Assembly: GCA_023265785.1 (NCBI GenBank)
Contig: JAHFSL010000232.1
Coordinates: forward strand, 1 to 5,082
Source: Candidatus Coatesiibacteriota bacterium
Lineage (GTDB): Bacteria; Oederibacteriota; CAKKQC01
Length of the DNA: 5,082 nucleotides
Reading direction: 5' to 3'
Shown here: positions 1 to 5,082 of the stretch, one piece after another
Layout of the letters: each line of letters begins with the position of its first letter
How positions within the stretch are numbered: position 1 is the first letter of the stretch
The notes under the pieces: generated by a model
What the model was told of the DNA's origin: nothing
What the model saw: only the letters and a program-made list of their open reading frames with translations
The model's database searches: none
Translations under genes and position numbers: made by a program

Positions 1-1551
1 CTTCTCCTGTTCGTATGGGTGCTCTGGTCCACGACGTATCCCTTGGCGGGTGCCGTGCCTCCCCGCGTCCTGTTCCTGCTGGACCCCCTGCTGGTCGGGA
101 CGACGGCCCTCGCGGGCCGGGTTTCGGTCCCGGGCTGGGAATGGGCGGCGGCGCTCCTGGGCGCCACCCTCCTGCTCGGCCGGTTCTTCTGCGGCTGGAT
201 GTGCCCGCTGGGCACCTGCGGCGACCTGACGGGCCGCTTGCGCGGGACTCCCCGGCCGTCCCGGGTGCGGCTGGTCAAGTACGGGGTGCTGGCGGGGGTC
301 GTCGTGGCCGCGGCGTTCCGGCTTCAGGTGGTATGGCTCGTGGACCCCATCGTCATCGCCGCCCGGTTCGTCTCCCTCAACCTGATTCCGGGGGTCGTGC
401 GGTCCTTCGATGCGGTGATGGTCATGGTCATCACGAAGTTCGGATTGTACGGGGCGGTCTATGACGCCTACCGGTCGCTCAAGACCGGCGCGCTCGGGGT
501 GAACGCCTATCTGTTCGTCCATTCGCCGGTCATCCTGGTGGTCTTTCTCGCCATCACGGGGGCGACGCTCTGGTCGCGGCGGGTGTGGTGCCGGGCGCTC
601 TGTCCGCTGGGGGCGATGTACGCGCTGACGGCCCGGTTCGCCCGCCTGCGGCGCGTGGTGACGGAGTGCGTGGACTGCGAGGTCTGCCGCTCCCACTGCC
701 GCATGGCGGCCATCGCTGGGACGGAGACGTACGATCCGGCCGAGTGCATCCTGTGCCTGGACTGCGTCTACGACTGCCCCGTGGGCGGAACCACCTTCTC
801 CTTCCGCCGACCGGCGGCCGTCCCGGCGTTGCCGTCCGGGTCGGGGAAGGGGGGCGCGCTGACCCGCGGCGAGTTCCTGATGCTGGCCGGCGGCACCGTG
901 GCCGCTCTCGTGCCCGGGCCGGTGGCCGCGGCGGCCCGCGCCGCGTCCTCCTCTTCGCCGCGCCACCCCGCGCCGCCACCCATGCCGGTGGCGACCGCCC
1001 CGATCCGTCCCCCCGGCGCCCTGGCCGAGGCCCAATTCATGGACCGGTGCATCCGGTGCGGTAACTGCATGAAAGTGTGCCTGACCAACGGCCTCTTTCC
1101 GGCGGTCGCCGAATCGGGCTGGCGCGGGGTCTGGACGCCGCGCATGGTGCCCGAGGTGGGCTACTGCGAATACGGGTGCAACCAGTGCGGTCAGGTCTGC
1201 CCGGTCGGCGCGATCGCGGACCTGCCCCTCGGGAGGAAACGGAAGGCCGTCATGGGGATGGCCTGGTTCGATCACGGGGTGTGCCTGCCGTGGAAGAAGG
1301 ATCAGTCATGCCTGGTGTGCGAGGAGCACTGCCCGGTGCCCGGGAAGGCGATCAAGCTGGAGACAGTGCGCGTCAAGGGCGTGACCCTGAAACGGCCGCG
1401 CGTGGACCCGGAACTGTGCATCGGGTGCGGGATCTGCACCTACAAGTGTCCGGTCCGCCCGGCCCGGGGTGTCCGGGTCTTCGCGGTGCAGGACGTGGCC
1501 CGCGTGACCCCCCGGGCGCTTCGCCGGGGACCGCTGCAGGCGGTCGTATGA
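1..1551 (+). CDS. NapH/NapG-type polyferredoxin membrane protein (5' partial)
   Basis: This is probably a membrane electron-transfer protein that passes electrons between the quinone pool or cytoplasm and a partner redox enzyme, as NapH/NapG-type proteins do. The frame is open from base 1 (LLLFVW precedes the GTG at 19) and the window starts inside a hydrophobic stretch, so the true start is upstream. Residues below count from GTG19. Hydrophobic segments lie near 42-57, 88-107, 130-147 and 166-185. CxxxCP motifs are at C58/C62 and C191/C195, the NapH signature. Ferredoxin clusters follow at C217/220/223/227 and C243/246/249/253. A Tat-like hydrophobic stretch (281-308) and a Pro/Ser/Ala linker lead to four more clusters: C344/347/350/354, C383/387/390/394, C422/431/434/438 (long first gap) and C467/470/473/477. 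The second half resembles NapG/MauM, so this looks like a fusion. No catalytic subunit is visible; the in vivo partner is unknown. Family is secure, specific pathway is not. Confidence 0.9.
   Translation, partial: LLLFVWVLWSTTYPLAGAVPPRVLFLLDPLLVGTTALAGRVSVPGWEWAAALLGATLLLGRFFCGWMCPLGTCGDLTGRLRGTPRPSRVRLVKYGVLAGVVVAAAFRLQVVWLVDPIVIAARFVSLNLIPGVVRSFDAVMVMVITKFGLYGAVYDAYRSLKTGALGVNAYLFVHSPVILVVFLAITGATLWSRRVWCRALCPLGAMYALTARFARLRRVVTECVDCEVCRSHCRMAAIAGTETYDPAECILCLDCVYDCPVGGTTFSFRRPAAVPALPSGSGKGGALTRGEFLMLAGGTVAALVPGPVAAAARAASSSSPRHPAPPPMPVATAPIRPPGALAEAQFMDRCIRCGNCMKVCLTNGLFPAVAESGWRGVWTPRMVPEVGYCEYGCNQCGQVCPVGAIADLPLGRKRKAVMGMAWFDHGVCLPWKKDQSCLVCEEHCPVPGKAIKLETVRVKGVTLKRPRVDPELCIGCGICTYKCPVRPARGVRVFAVQDVARVTPRALRRGPLQAVV
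859..942 (+). other. Degenerate Tat-like/hydrophobic segment joining the two ferredoxin halves
   Basis: Residues 281-308 (counted from GTG19) of the iron-sulfur protein read LTRGEFLMLAGG followed by a hydrophobic Ala/Val/Leu/Pro run ending in an Ala-rich stretch. NapG-type ferredoxins normally begin with a twin-arginine signal of the form S/T-R-R-x-F-L. Here T, R, E, F and L are in register but the second arginine is glycine (GGC; CGC would be Arg, one base away). I infer an internal remnant of a NapG signal that may now act as a membrane segment, placing the last four clusters on the other side of the membrane. It could instead be only a hydrophobic linker. Confidence 0.5.
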
Positions 1552-1577
1552 TCCGGGTACCACCCGTTCAAGGCGTG

Positions 1578-1606
1578 TTGATTTTGCAGAGGGTATCTGA
1601 TTCAAT
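1578..1606 (+). promoter_or_regulatory. Candidate sigma-70-type promoter for the LolA-like/RHS pair
   Basis: TTGATT (1578-1583) and TTCAAT (1601-1606) are separated by exactly 17 bases; each matches the -35 and -10 consensus at four of six positions. The site lies in the least GC-rich part of the spacer (13 G/C in the 30 bases 1581-1610), which stands out in this GC-rich window. It would start transcription near 1613, about 55 bases before the ATG at 1669. Such half-matches occur by chance and the organism's promoter consensus is unknown, so this is only a candidate. Confidence 0.3.
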
Positions 1607-1609
1607 GGG

Positions 1610-1620
1610 CGCAACTTGCG
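1610..1620. promoter_or_regulatory. Short palindrome at the predicted transcription start
   Basis: CGCAA-C-TTGCG is a perfect 5-bp inverted repeat around one central base, a few bases downstream of the candidate -10 box. The one-base centre is too tight for an RNA hairpin, so if it matters it would be as a binding site for a dimeric regulator. An 11-bp palindrome can easily arise by chance. Confidence 0.2.
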
Positions 1621-1651
1621 GAACTGCTGGAAGTGCATAGCTCACGGCTAC

Positions 1652-1657
1652 GAGGAG
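1652..1657 (+). promoter_or_regulatory. Shine-Dalgarno GAGGAG for the LolA-like gene
   Basis: GAGGAG lies 11 bases upstream of the ATG at 1669. It favours that ATG over the in-frame GTG at 1633, which has no well-spaced purine-rich site and would put a charged 12-residue extension before the signal peptide. Confidence 0.6.
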
Positions 1658-1668
1658 CACGCTGCATT

Positions 1669-2367
1669 ATGGCGAAAAACCGGATCGCCCTCGGCTTGGC
1701 GATGCTCCTCGTCGCCCTCCGCTCCGAGGCCAGCGGGGACCGGGCCTCCAGGCTTGACGTCCTCCGCAATGCCGGCACGGCCGTCCGCACGCTGGATTTC
1801 TTCGAGGACACAATTGTAACTGACGAGAGGGACGGTAAAGTGCTGGCCTCGCCCGTTACGACGGTGCATCTTCTGTATCGAGCAGATCTTGCCCTGCTCC
1901 GGGTCGAAGGCACGACGGAATCGGCGACGGCGTTCATGGGCCACGAGTGCCGAAACGGTGGTGGCGCGCCGACGGTCCGGCGCATCACGCAGAGCGTGCC
2001 GGCACCGGCGTGGCTCTATCACCTCCCGGAACTGCTTGCGCGAGCACGATGCCGCACGCGGGCGGAAGGAGATGGACGGGTGATTGCGGTGCACGGGATG
2101 CGCTCGGACCAACCGGAGACGCCACGGTCTCAAGCCGAAGTCACGCTCAACCGTACCGGTCTCCCGGCCAGCGTCGTGACCTTCGGGGCTAACCATGAAG
2201 TCCTCGATGAAATCTTGATTCAATGGCAACGCCGCGACGGTGTTGATGTGCCCTTGAAAGTCACCTATCGGTATCACAGCGCGAGGAACCTGCTCACCAG
2301 TGAGGTGACCTGCCGCGGCATGCGAGTCAATGCGGCGATTGGCGCGAGTTTGTTCGAGGCACCATGA
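1669..2367 (+). CDS. Exported LolA-like (outer-membrane lipoprotein-sorting-like) protein
   Basis: The product has 232 residues. It begins with a Sec signal peptide (MAKNR, then a hydrophobic core at 6-17) and a plausible cleavage after S-E-A at 19-21; there is no lipobox cysteine, so a soluble periplasmic protein is expected. The mature part looks like the LolA/lipoprotein-sorting beta-sheet fold: an opening helix with VRTLDFFEDTIV (39-50), alternating strands (63-80), a central helical part with PAWLYHLPELL (113-123), then strands 137-143, 156-173 and 183-203. The ending VNAAIGASLFEAP (220-232) closely resembles the NxxIxxSLFxxP-type ends of lipoprotein-sorting-like proteins. Such proteins bind lipids or lipoprotein acyl chains in the periplasm; the ligand here is unknown. 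The stop overlaps the next start (ATGA, 2364-2367), so the two genes are probably translationally coupled. The ATG was chosen for its Shine-Dalgarno and clean signal peptide. The gene is surely real; the family call rests on pattern similarity alone. Confidence 0.8.
   Translation: MAKNRIALGLAMLLVALRSEASGDRASRLDVLRNAGTAVRTLDFFEDTIVTDERDGKVLASPVTTVHLLYRADLALLRVEGTTESATAFMGHECRNGGGAPTVRRITQSVPAPAWLYHLPELLARARCRTRAEGDGRVIAVHGMRSDQPETPRSQAEVTLNRTGLPASVVTFGANHEVLDEILIQWQRRDGVDVPLKVTYRYHSARNLLTSEVTCRGMRVNAAIGASLFEAP
2356..2367 (+). promoter_or_regulatory. Ribosome site and ATGA stop/start overlap
   Basis: GAGG at 2356-2359 stands four bases before the ATG at 2364, whose last two bases belong to the TGA stop (2365-2367) of the LolA-like gene. 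A four-base ATGA overlap is the classic arrangement for translational coupling, so the RHS gene is probably translated by ribosomes ending the upstream gene and kept in fixed ratio with it. Confidence 0.75.
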
Positions 2368-5082
2368 GAACCTTACCGTTGCATCCGGGGGTCTGGCTCG
2401 CCCTGCTCTGTCCGGCGCTCGGGATGGGTGCACCCGCGACCCCGCCTCCGGATTGGCCGTTCGTCAGGGGTGGTTCGGGTTTCTCCGGCTATCGCTCGAC
2501 CACCCTGCCGGTGCCGCTCAAGTTCGCCTGGCAAGGGACGGCGGCACCGGGAGCCCCGGTGACCCTCGGGGGGACGGTCTACACCTGTTCGCCGAGCTCG
2601 ACGGTGCCGCTCTTTGGGACGATCAGCGCGCGGGGGATGAGCACCGGACAGCCGGCCTGGGCCGGCGGCGGCCAGGACATCCTCGTGTTCGGACTGGCCT
2701 CACGACAGCCCGCGGTGGAGGCGAACAGCAAGGGTGCCGGGTTCCTGTACATCGCGGCCGAGGACGATCTGGGCAGGGCCGTGGGCGAGGGATTCGATCC
2801 CGTCACCGGCGCCAGGCTCTGGGTGTCACCCGTGCGATTCAGCGACGTCACGGCGCAAGCCGGGGTCGAAGTGTCCGTTCCCTTTCCCTCCTTTCCGGCG
2901 TTCTATGGCTTCACGTGGCCGATCAGCACCTGTTGCGGCTGTACCCTCCCATGCACACAGGCGAACTTCCCGCCCCATCCGCCTCGCTCCGGGTATGGAA
3001 TGGTGTTGAACAGTTCCGATGGAACGCTGGCGGGTGACTATGCGACGGCGCCGATCGAAAATGGCCGGCCGGTCGTTTCCGGATCACTCGCCTACATCAT
3101 TCATGACCAGGAGTGGTGGACCCCGAACTTTTACGGGTGCGGCGGGTTCTGGTACTGCCGGTGGCCCCCGAACTACACGCCTTACTACAACCGGTACCAG
3201 CTTTCCGGGAAGAATCCGGTGTCGTTCACCCAGATCACGCCCACCGCGGTCCCGGCCGATGAGACCCCCTCGACCTATCTCGATCCGTTCAACGCATCGG
3301 CCCAATTCTTCGGCCCGGGGACGGATCACGGGGACGTCGGGCTGGCCACATCGGCCCATCTGCTGTCATTGAACGGGTCTCAGCTGACGGCCCGCGATCC
3401 GGCCTCGACGAACGGCGCACTCGCGTGGACGGCGAGCCCGACCGTCCTCGCGGATCGCGACCGGGTGGCGGCGGGGAACGGCGTCATCGTGGCGGTCAAC
3501 GCGACATCCCATCAGATTCTGAAATTCGCGGACTCGAATGGAGCCCTGATCACATCCGCTTTCTTTGCGCCATCGGTGACGGTGACGAGTTCAGTGTGCC
3601 TGACCAATGACGCCGTGCTCTTTGGCGATGCCCGGGGGAACCTCCATGTGTTTGACCTGGGCACCCTGCTGGAACGCCAGCAGTTGAAAGTGTCGAACGT
3701 ATCTATCATCGGGGACATAGTCGTGGTTGGCCAGGAGGTGGTCGTTGCCGCGGTGGACGGCACGCTGGTGAAGTTGAGCGGGACGGGGTCAGGGTGCGAC
3801 CAGCCCAGTTTCGGGTATCCCGAAAACGGCCACCAGGGAATCGGCCCGGGGGGCGTGAACACCTTGAGCGGCAACCTGATCTTCAGCGTGCAGGACTTGT
3901 CCCTGCCGTTCGCCGGCATGGCGATCACCTTCGTCCGCACCTACAACAGCGAACGGGCCAAGACGGTCACCCTGTTCGGGGACTCCCAGACTGTTTCAGG
4001 AACACCGTTTGCCAGCGTCCTGGGACCCGGCTGGACCCACAGTTACCAATTCGAGGTGAAGCCCCAGTTCGACAAGGCGTCGGGCGCGACCCTCTTTGTC
4101 GAGGAGCGGGGGGACGGCCGCGAACCGGCATTCACCCTGACGCTCACCGGCCAGATTCTCAATCCGCCGGGTATCTTTGAGACTCTCTCCTTCACCACCA
4201 CGGGGAGCGCGCTGTCCGAAACCGTCACAGGGAAAGGTGCGGTCGTGCGGCGGAAGACCGGGGTGACGCGCGAGTACGATGTGCAGGGGCGCCTCCTGCG
4301 GATGGCGGACTCCAACGGAAATTTCCTCGCCTTCACCTGGACCCCCTCAGGGGCCGGTCCCCGGCTGGTGTCCGTGGTGGCCCACTCGACCGCGTCCACG
4401 GACTCCGTGGCGGCGTCCTTGGGGTACGACGCCGTCACGGGCCGGCTGACCAGCCTGACCTCGCCCCATCCGAGCGGCGTCGGGACCGTCGTGACCCAGT
4501 ACCAATACACCCCCGGCGGGCTGTTGAGCGATGTCATCGGTCCGGGTGGAGTCATCTACCACGCCCGGTACGAATACGACCTCCAGAACCGGCTGAACCG
4601 CAAACGCGACGCCCGCGGCCCGCCGGGCGCCAAACGCCTGCGGTACGACTACGACGTCCAGGGGCGGGTGAGCCAGGTCCGCACCGATGGGTCCGTCCTC
4701 ACGGCTTCCTATGCCTACGCCACCGGCCCGGCGGGCCAGGCCCAGACCCTGGTGGACCAGCCGGTCCAGGGGGGCGTGCGGGAGACGATCTACGAATACG
4801 ACGAGTGCCGCATCCTGGTCCGGCAGGAACTGGCCTCGGGGGTGGAACACGCCTACCACTGGGACGCCAACCGGCTCCCGGTGGTGGTGGGGGACGCGAC
4901 GGGCCGCTCCACCACCCTCACCTATGACTCCCGCGGCAACGTGACGCAGGTGCGTGACGCGCAAGGGGGCTTCACGACCCGGCAGTACGACCCGCTCTTC
5001 AGCCGGGTGGTCCATGCGGTCAACCCGATCGGCGCGGTGACCGACTTCGCCCGGGATGCCGCCGGGAATCCCGTGAGCACGA
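2364..5082 (+). CDS. Exported PQQ/BamB-like beta-propeller-RHS (YD-repeat) protein, 3' partial
   Basis: An uninterrupted frame of 906 codons runs off the right edge. The start ATG overlaps the previous stop and is followed by a signal peptide (hydrophobic 9-20, cleavage perhaps near residues 20-23). Residues 30-44 (DWPFVRGGSGFSGYR) resemble the opening of PQQ-like propellers. Blade-like repeats include 333-355 (LLSLNG...ALAW), 370-389, 415-437 (DARGNLHVFDLGTLLE) and 457-473 (VDGTLVKLSG). A Cys/aromatic-rich insert spans 190-278. At 497-561 comes the RHS entry region with GVNTLSGNL, RTYNS (525-529) and GPGWTHSY (554-561), DUF6531-like. YD-type repeats follow, with key aromatics at Y638, Y688, Y713, Y736, Y761, Y783, Y810, Y831, Y854, Y875 and F895; most are 20-27 residues apart. 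RHS proteins form large hollow beta-cocoons, often around a C-terminal toxin; here the C-terminus is outside the window, so toxin, adhesin or structural role cannot be decided. The propeller may bind a partner or anchor the shell. Confidence 0.9.
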   Translation, partial: MRTLPLHPGVWLALLCPALGMGAPATPPPDWPFVRGGSGFSGYRSTTLPVPLKFAWQGTAAPGAPVTLGGTVYTCSPSSTVPLFGTISARGMSTGQPAWAGGGQDILVFGLASRQPAVEANSKGAGFLYIAAEDDLGRAVGEGFDPVTGARLWVSPVRFSDVTAQAGVEVSVPFPSFPAFYGFTWPISTCCGCTLPCTQANFPPHPPRSGYGMVLNSSDGTLAGDYATAPIENGRPVVSGSLAYIIHDQEWWTPNFYGCGGFWYCRWPPNYTPYYNRYQLSGKNPVSFTQITPTAVPADETPSTYLDPFNASAQFFGPGTDHGDVGLATSAHLLSLNGSQLTARDPASTNGALAWTASPTVLADRDRVAAGNGVIVAVNATSHQILKFADSNGALITSAFFAPSVTVTSSVCLTNDAVLFGDARGNLHVFDLGTLLERQQLKVSNVSIIGDIVVVGQEVVVAAVDGTLVKLSGTGSGCDQPSFGYPENGHQGIGPGGVNTLSGNLIFSVQDLSLPFAGMAITFVRTYNSERAKTVTLFGDSQTVSGTPFASVLGPGWTHSYQFEVKPQFDKASGATLFVEERGDGREPAFTLTLTGQILNPPGIFETLSFTTTGSALSETVTGKGAVVRRKTGVTREYDVQGRLLRMADSNGNFLAFTWTPSGAGPRLVSVVAHSTASTDSVAASLGYDAVTGRLTSLTSPHPSGVGTVVTQYQYTPGGLLSDVIGPGGVIYHARYEYDLQNRLNRKRDARGPPGAKRLRYDYDVQGRVSQVRTDGSVLTASYAYATGPAGQAQTLVDQPVQGGVRETIYEYDECRILVRQELASGVEHAYHWDANRLPVVVGDATGRSTTLTYDSRGNVTQVRDAQGGFTTRQYDPLFSRVVHAVNPIGAVTDFARDAAGNPVST
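2931..3200 (+). other. Cys- and aromatic-rich insert in the propeller region
   Basis: In the RHS protein, four cysteines fall within eight residues (C190, C191, C193, C197), and two more (C259, C265) lie inside a strongly aromatic, Pro-containing stretch: 12 of the 28 residues at 251-278 are Trp, Tyr or Phe. The protein is predicted to be exported, so disulfides are likely, with metal or carbohydrate binding as alternatives. I do not recognise a named domain. It probably lies as a loop between propeller blades. Confidence 0.5.
4275..5082 (+). repeat. YD/RHS repeat array in the protein
   Basis: This is a protein-level repeat rather than a DNA repeat. Units such as YDVQGRLLRMADSNGN (638-653), YDYDVQGRVSQVRTDG (761-776) and YDSRGNVTQVRDAQGG (854-869) share the YDxxGR/N-hydrophobic-x-x-hydrophobic-x-D-x-x-G pattern of RHS repeats. 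The first unit at Y638 is 50 residues before the next aromatic; after that the spacing is 25, 23, 25, 22, 27, 21, 23, 21 and 20 residues. The array is still continuing at the window edge. Several units are degenerate (for example YDECRILVRQELASG, YHWDANRLPVV), which is normal in this family. Confidence 0.85.

Noticed and set aside
19..21. GTG as the true start of the iron-sulfur protein
   Set aside because: The frame is open to base 1 with hydrophobic residues (LLLFVW) before it, so the GTG lies inside the first membrane segment and the gene most likely begins left of the window.
15..464. 149-residue plus-strand open frame at the left edge
   Set aside because: It is a Gly/Arg/Pro-rich shadow of the iron-sulfur gene, whose frame holds the CxxxCP motif and membrane segments.
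1554..1566. Hairpin CGGGT-ACC-ACCCG just after the first stop as a terminator
   Set aside because: The stem is only 5 bp with a 3-base loop, and no T-run follows (TTCAAGGCG). It may pause polymerase but is not a convincing intrinsic terminator.
1633..1668. GTG1633 start giving a 12-residue longer LolA-like protein
   Set aside because: There is no well-spaced ribosome site, and the extension would put an Arg- and Cys-containing stretch ahead of a normal signal peptide that starts at ATG1669.
2397..2411. Lipobox at C16 of the RHS protein (LALLC)
   Set aside because: The residue before the cysteine is Leu rather than Gly, Ala or Ser, and the hydrophobic core before it is too short; an ordinary Sec signal is more likely.
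2330..3037. 235-residue open frame on the plus strand, offset from the RHS gene
   Set aside because: Its translation is Arg/Gly-rich with no domain pattern, while the overlapping frame from 2364 gives a signal peptide, propeller repeats and RHS motifs without interruption.
4347..5015. 222-residue minus-strand open frame opposite the YD repeats
   Set aside because: Its His/Val/Gly/Arg-rich composition is typical of the antisense of a GC-rich gene; the plus strand carries recognisable RHS repeats over the same bases.
1..5082. CRISPR arrays, tRNA/rRNA genes, transposases or terminal inverted repeats
   Set aside because: I saw no regularly spaced direct DNA repeats, tRNA-like or rRNA-like stretches, or transposase-like proteins. 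The only repeats are the degenerate protein-level YD units.

Overview
The window is high-GC bacterial DNA: one 60-base stretch of the first gene counts at 72% GC. It holds three consecutive plus-strand genes, two of them cut by the window edges. The exported proteins, a LolA-like periplasmic protein and a NapH-type membrane iron-sulfur protein fit a Gram-negative (diderm), probably environmental bacterium that respires anaerobically or flexibly. I cannot name the phylum; Acidobacteriota-, Verrucomicrobiota/Planctomycetota- or deltaproteobacteria-like lineages are guesses.

Layout. (1) Positions 1-1551 are the 3' part, probably nearly all, of a polytopic membrane protein with two CxxxCP motifs and six four-cysteine ferredoxin motifs. 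It reads as a NapH-like membrane electron-transfer domain fused to a NapG/MauM-like ferredoxin domain, with a degenerate Tat-like segment at the joint. (2) Positions 1552-1668 are a 117-base, clearly less GC-rich spacer (about 55% GC by count) with a weak candidate promoter, an 11-bp palindrome and a good Shine-Dalgarno sequence. (3) Positions 1669-2367 encode a small exported protein with a LolA-like (outer-membrane lipoprotein-sorting-like) appearance. (4) Positions 2364 to beyond 5082 are a very long open frame with no stop before the window edge. Its product has a signal peptide, a PQQ/BamB-like beta-propeller region of about 440 residues, an RHS entry (DUF6531-like) segment with RTYNS and GPGWTHSY motifs, and then about ten YD/RHS repeats spaced 20-27 residues apart.

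How they fit together. Genes 2 and 3 overlap by ATGA (stop of one, start of the next), so they are very probably one translationally coupled unit: a LolA-like periplasmic protein made together with an exported giant propeller-RHS protein. The iron-sulfur gene lies upstream on the same strand, but a composition change and a possible promoter separate it, so I see no compelling functional link to the RHS pair. The most notable items are the propeller-RHS fusion with its Cys/aromatic-rich insert, its coupling to a LolA-like partner, and the lost second arginine in the Tat-like motif of the iron-sulfur fusion. The C-terminal end of the RHS protein, where a toxin or effector would lie, is outside the window. 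No RNA genes, CRISPR arrays, insertion sequences or strong terminators were seen.
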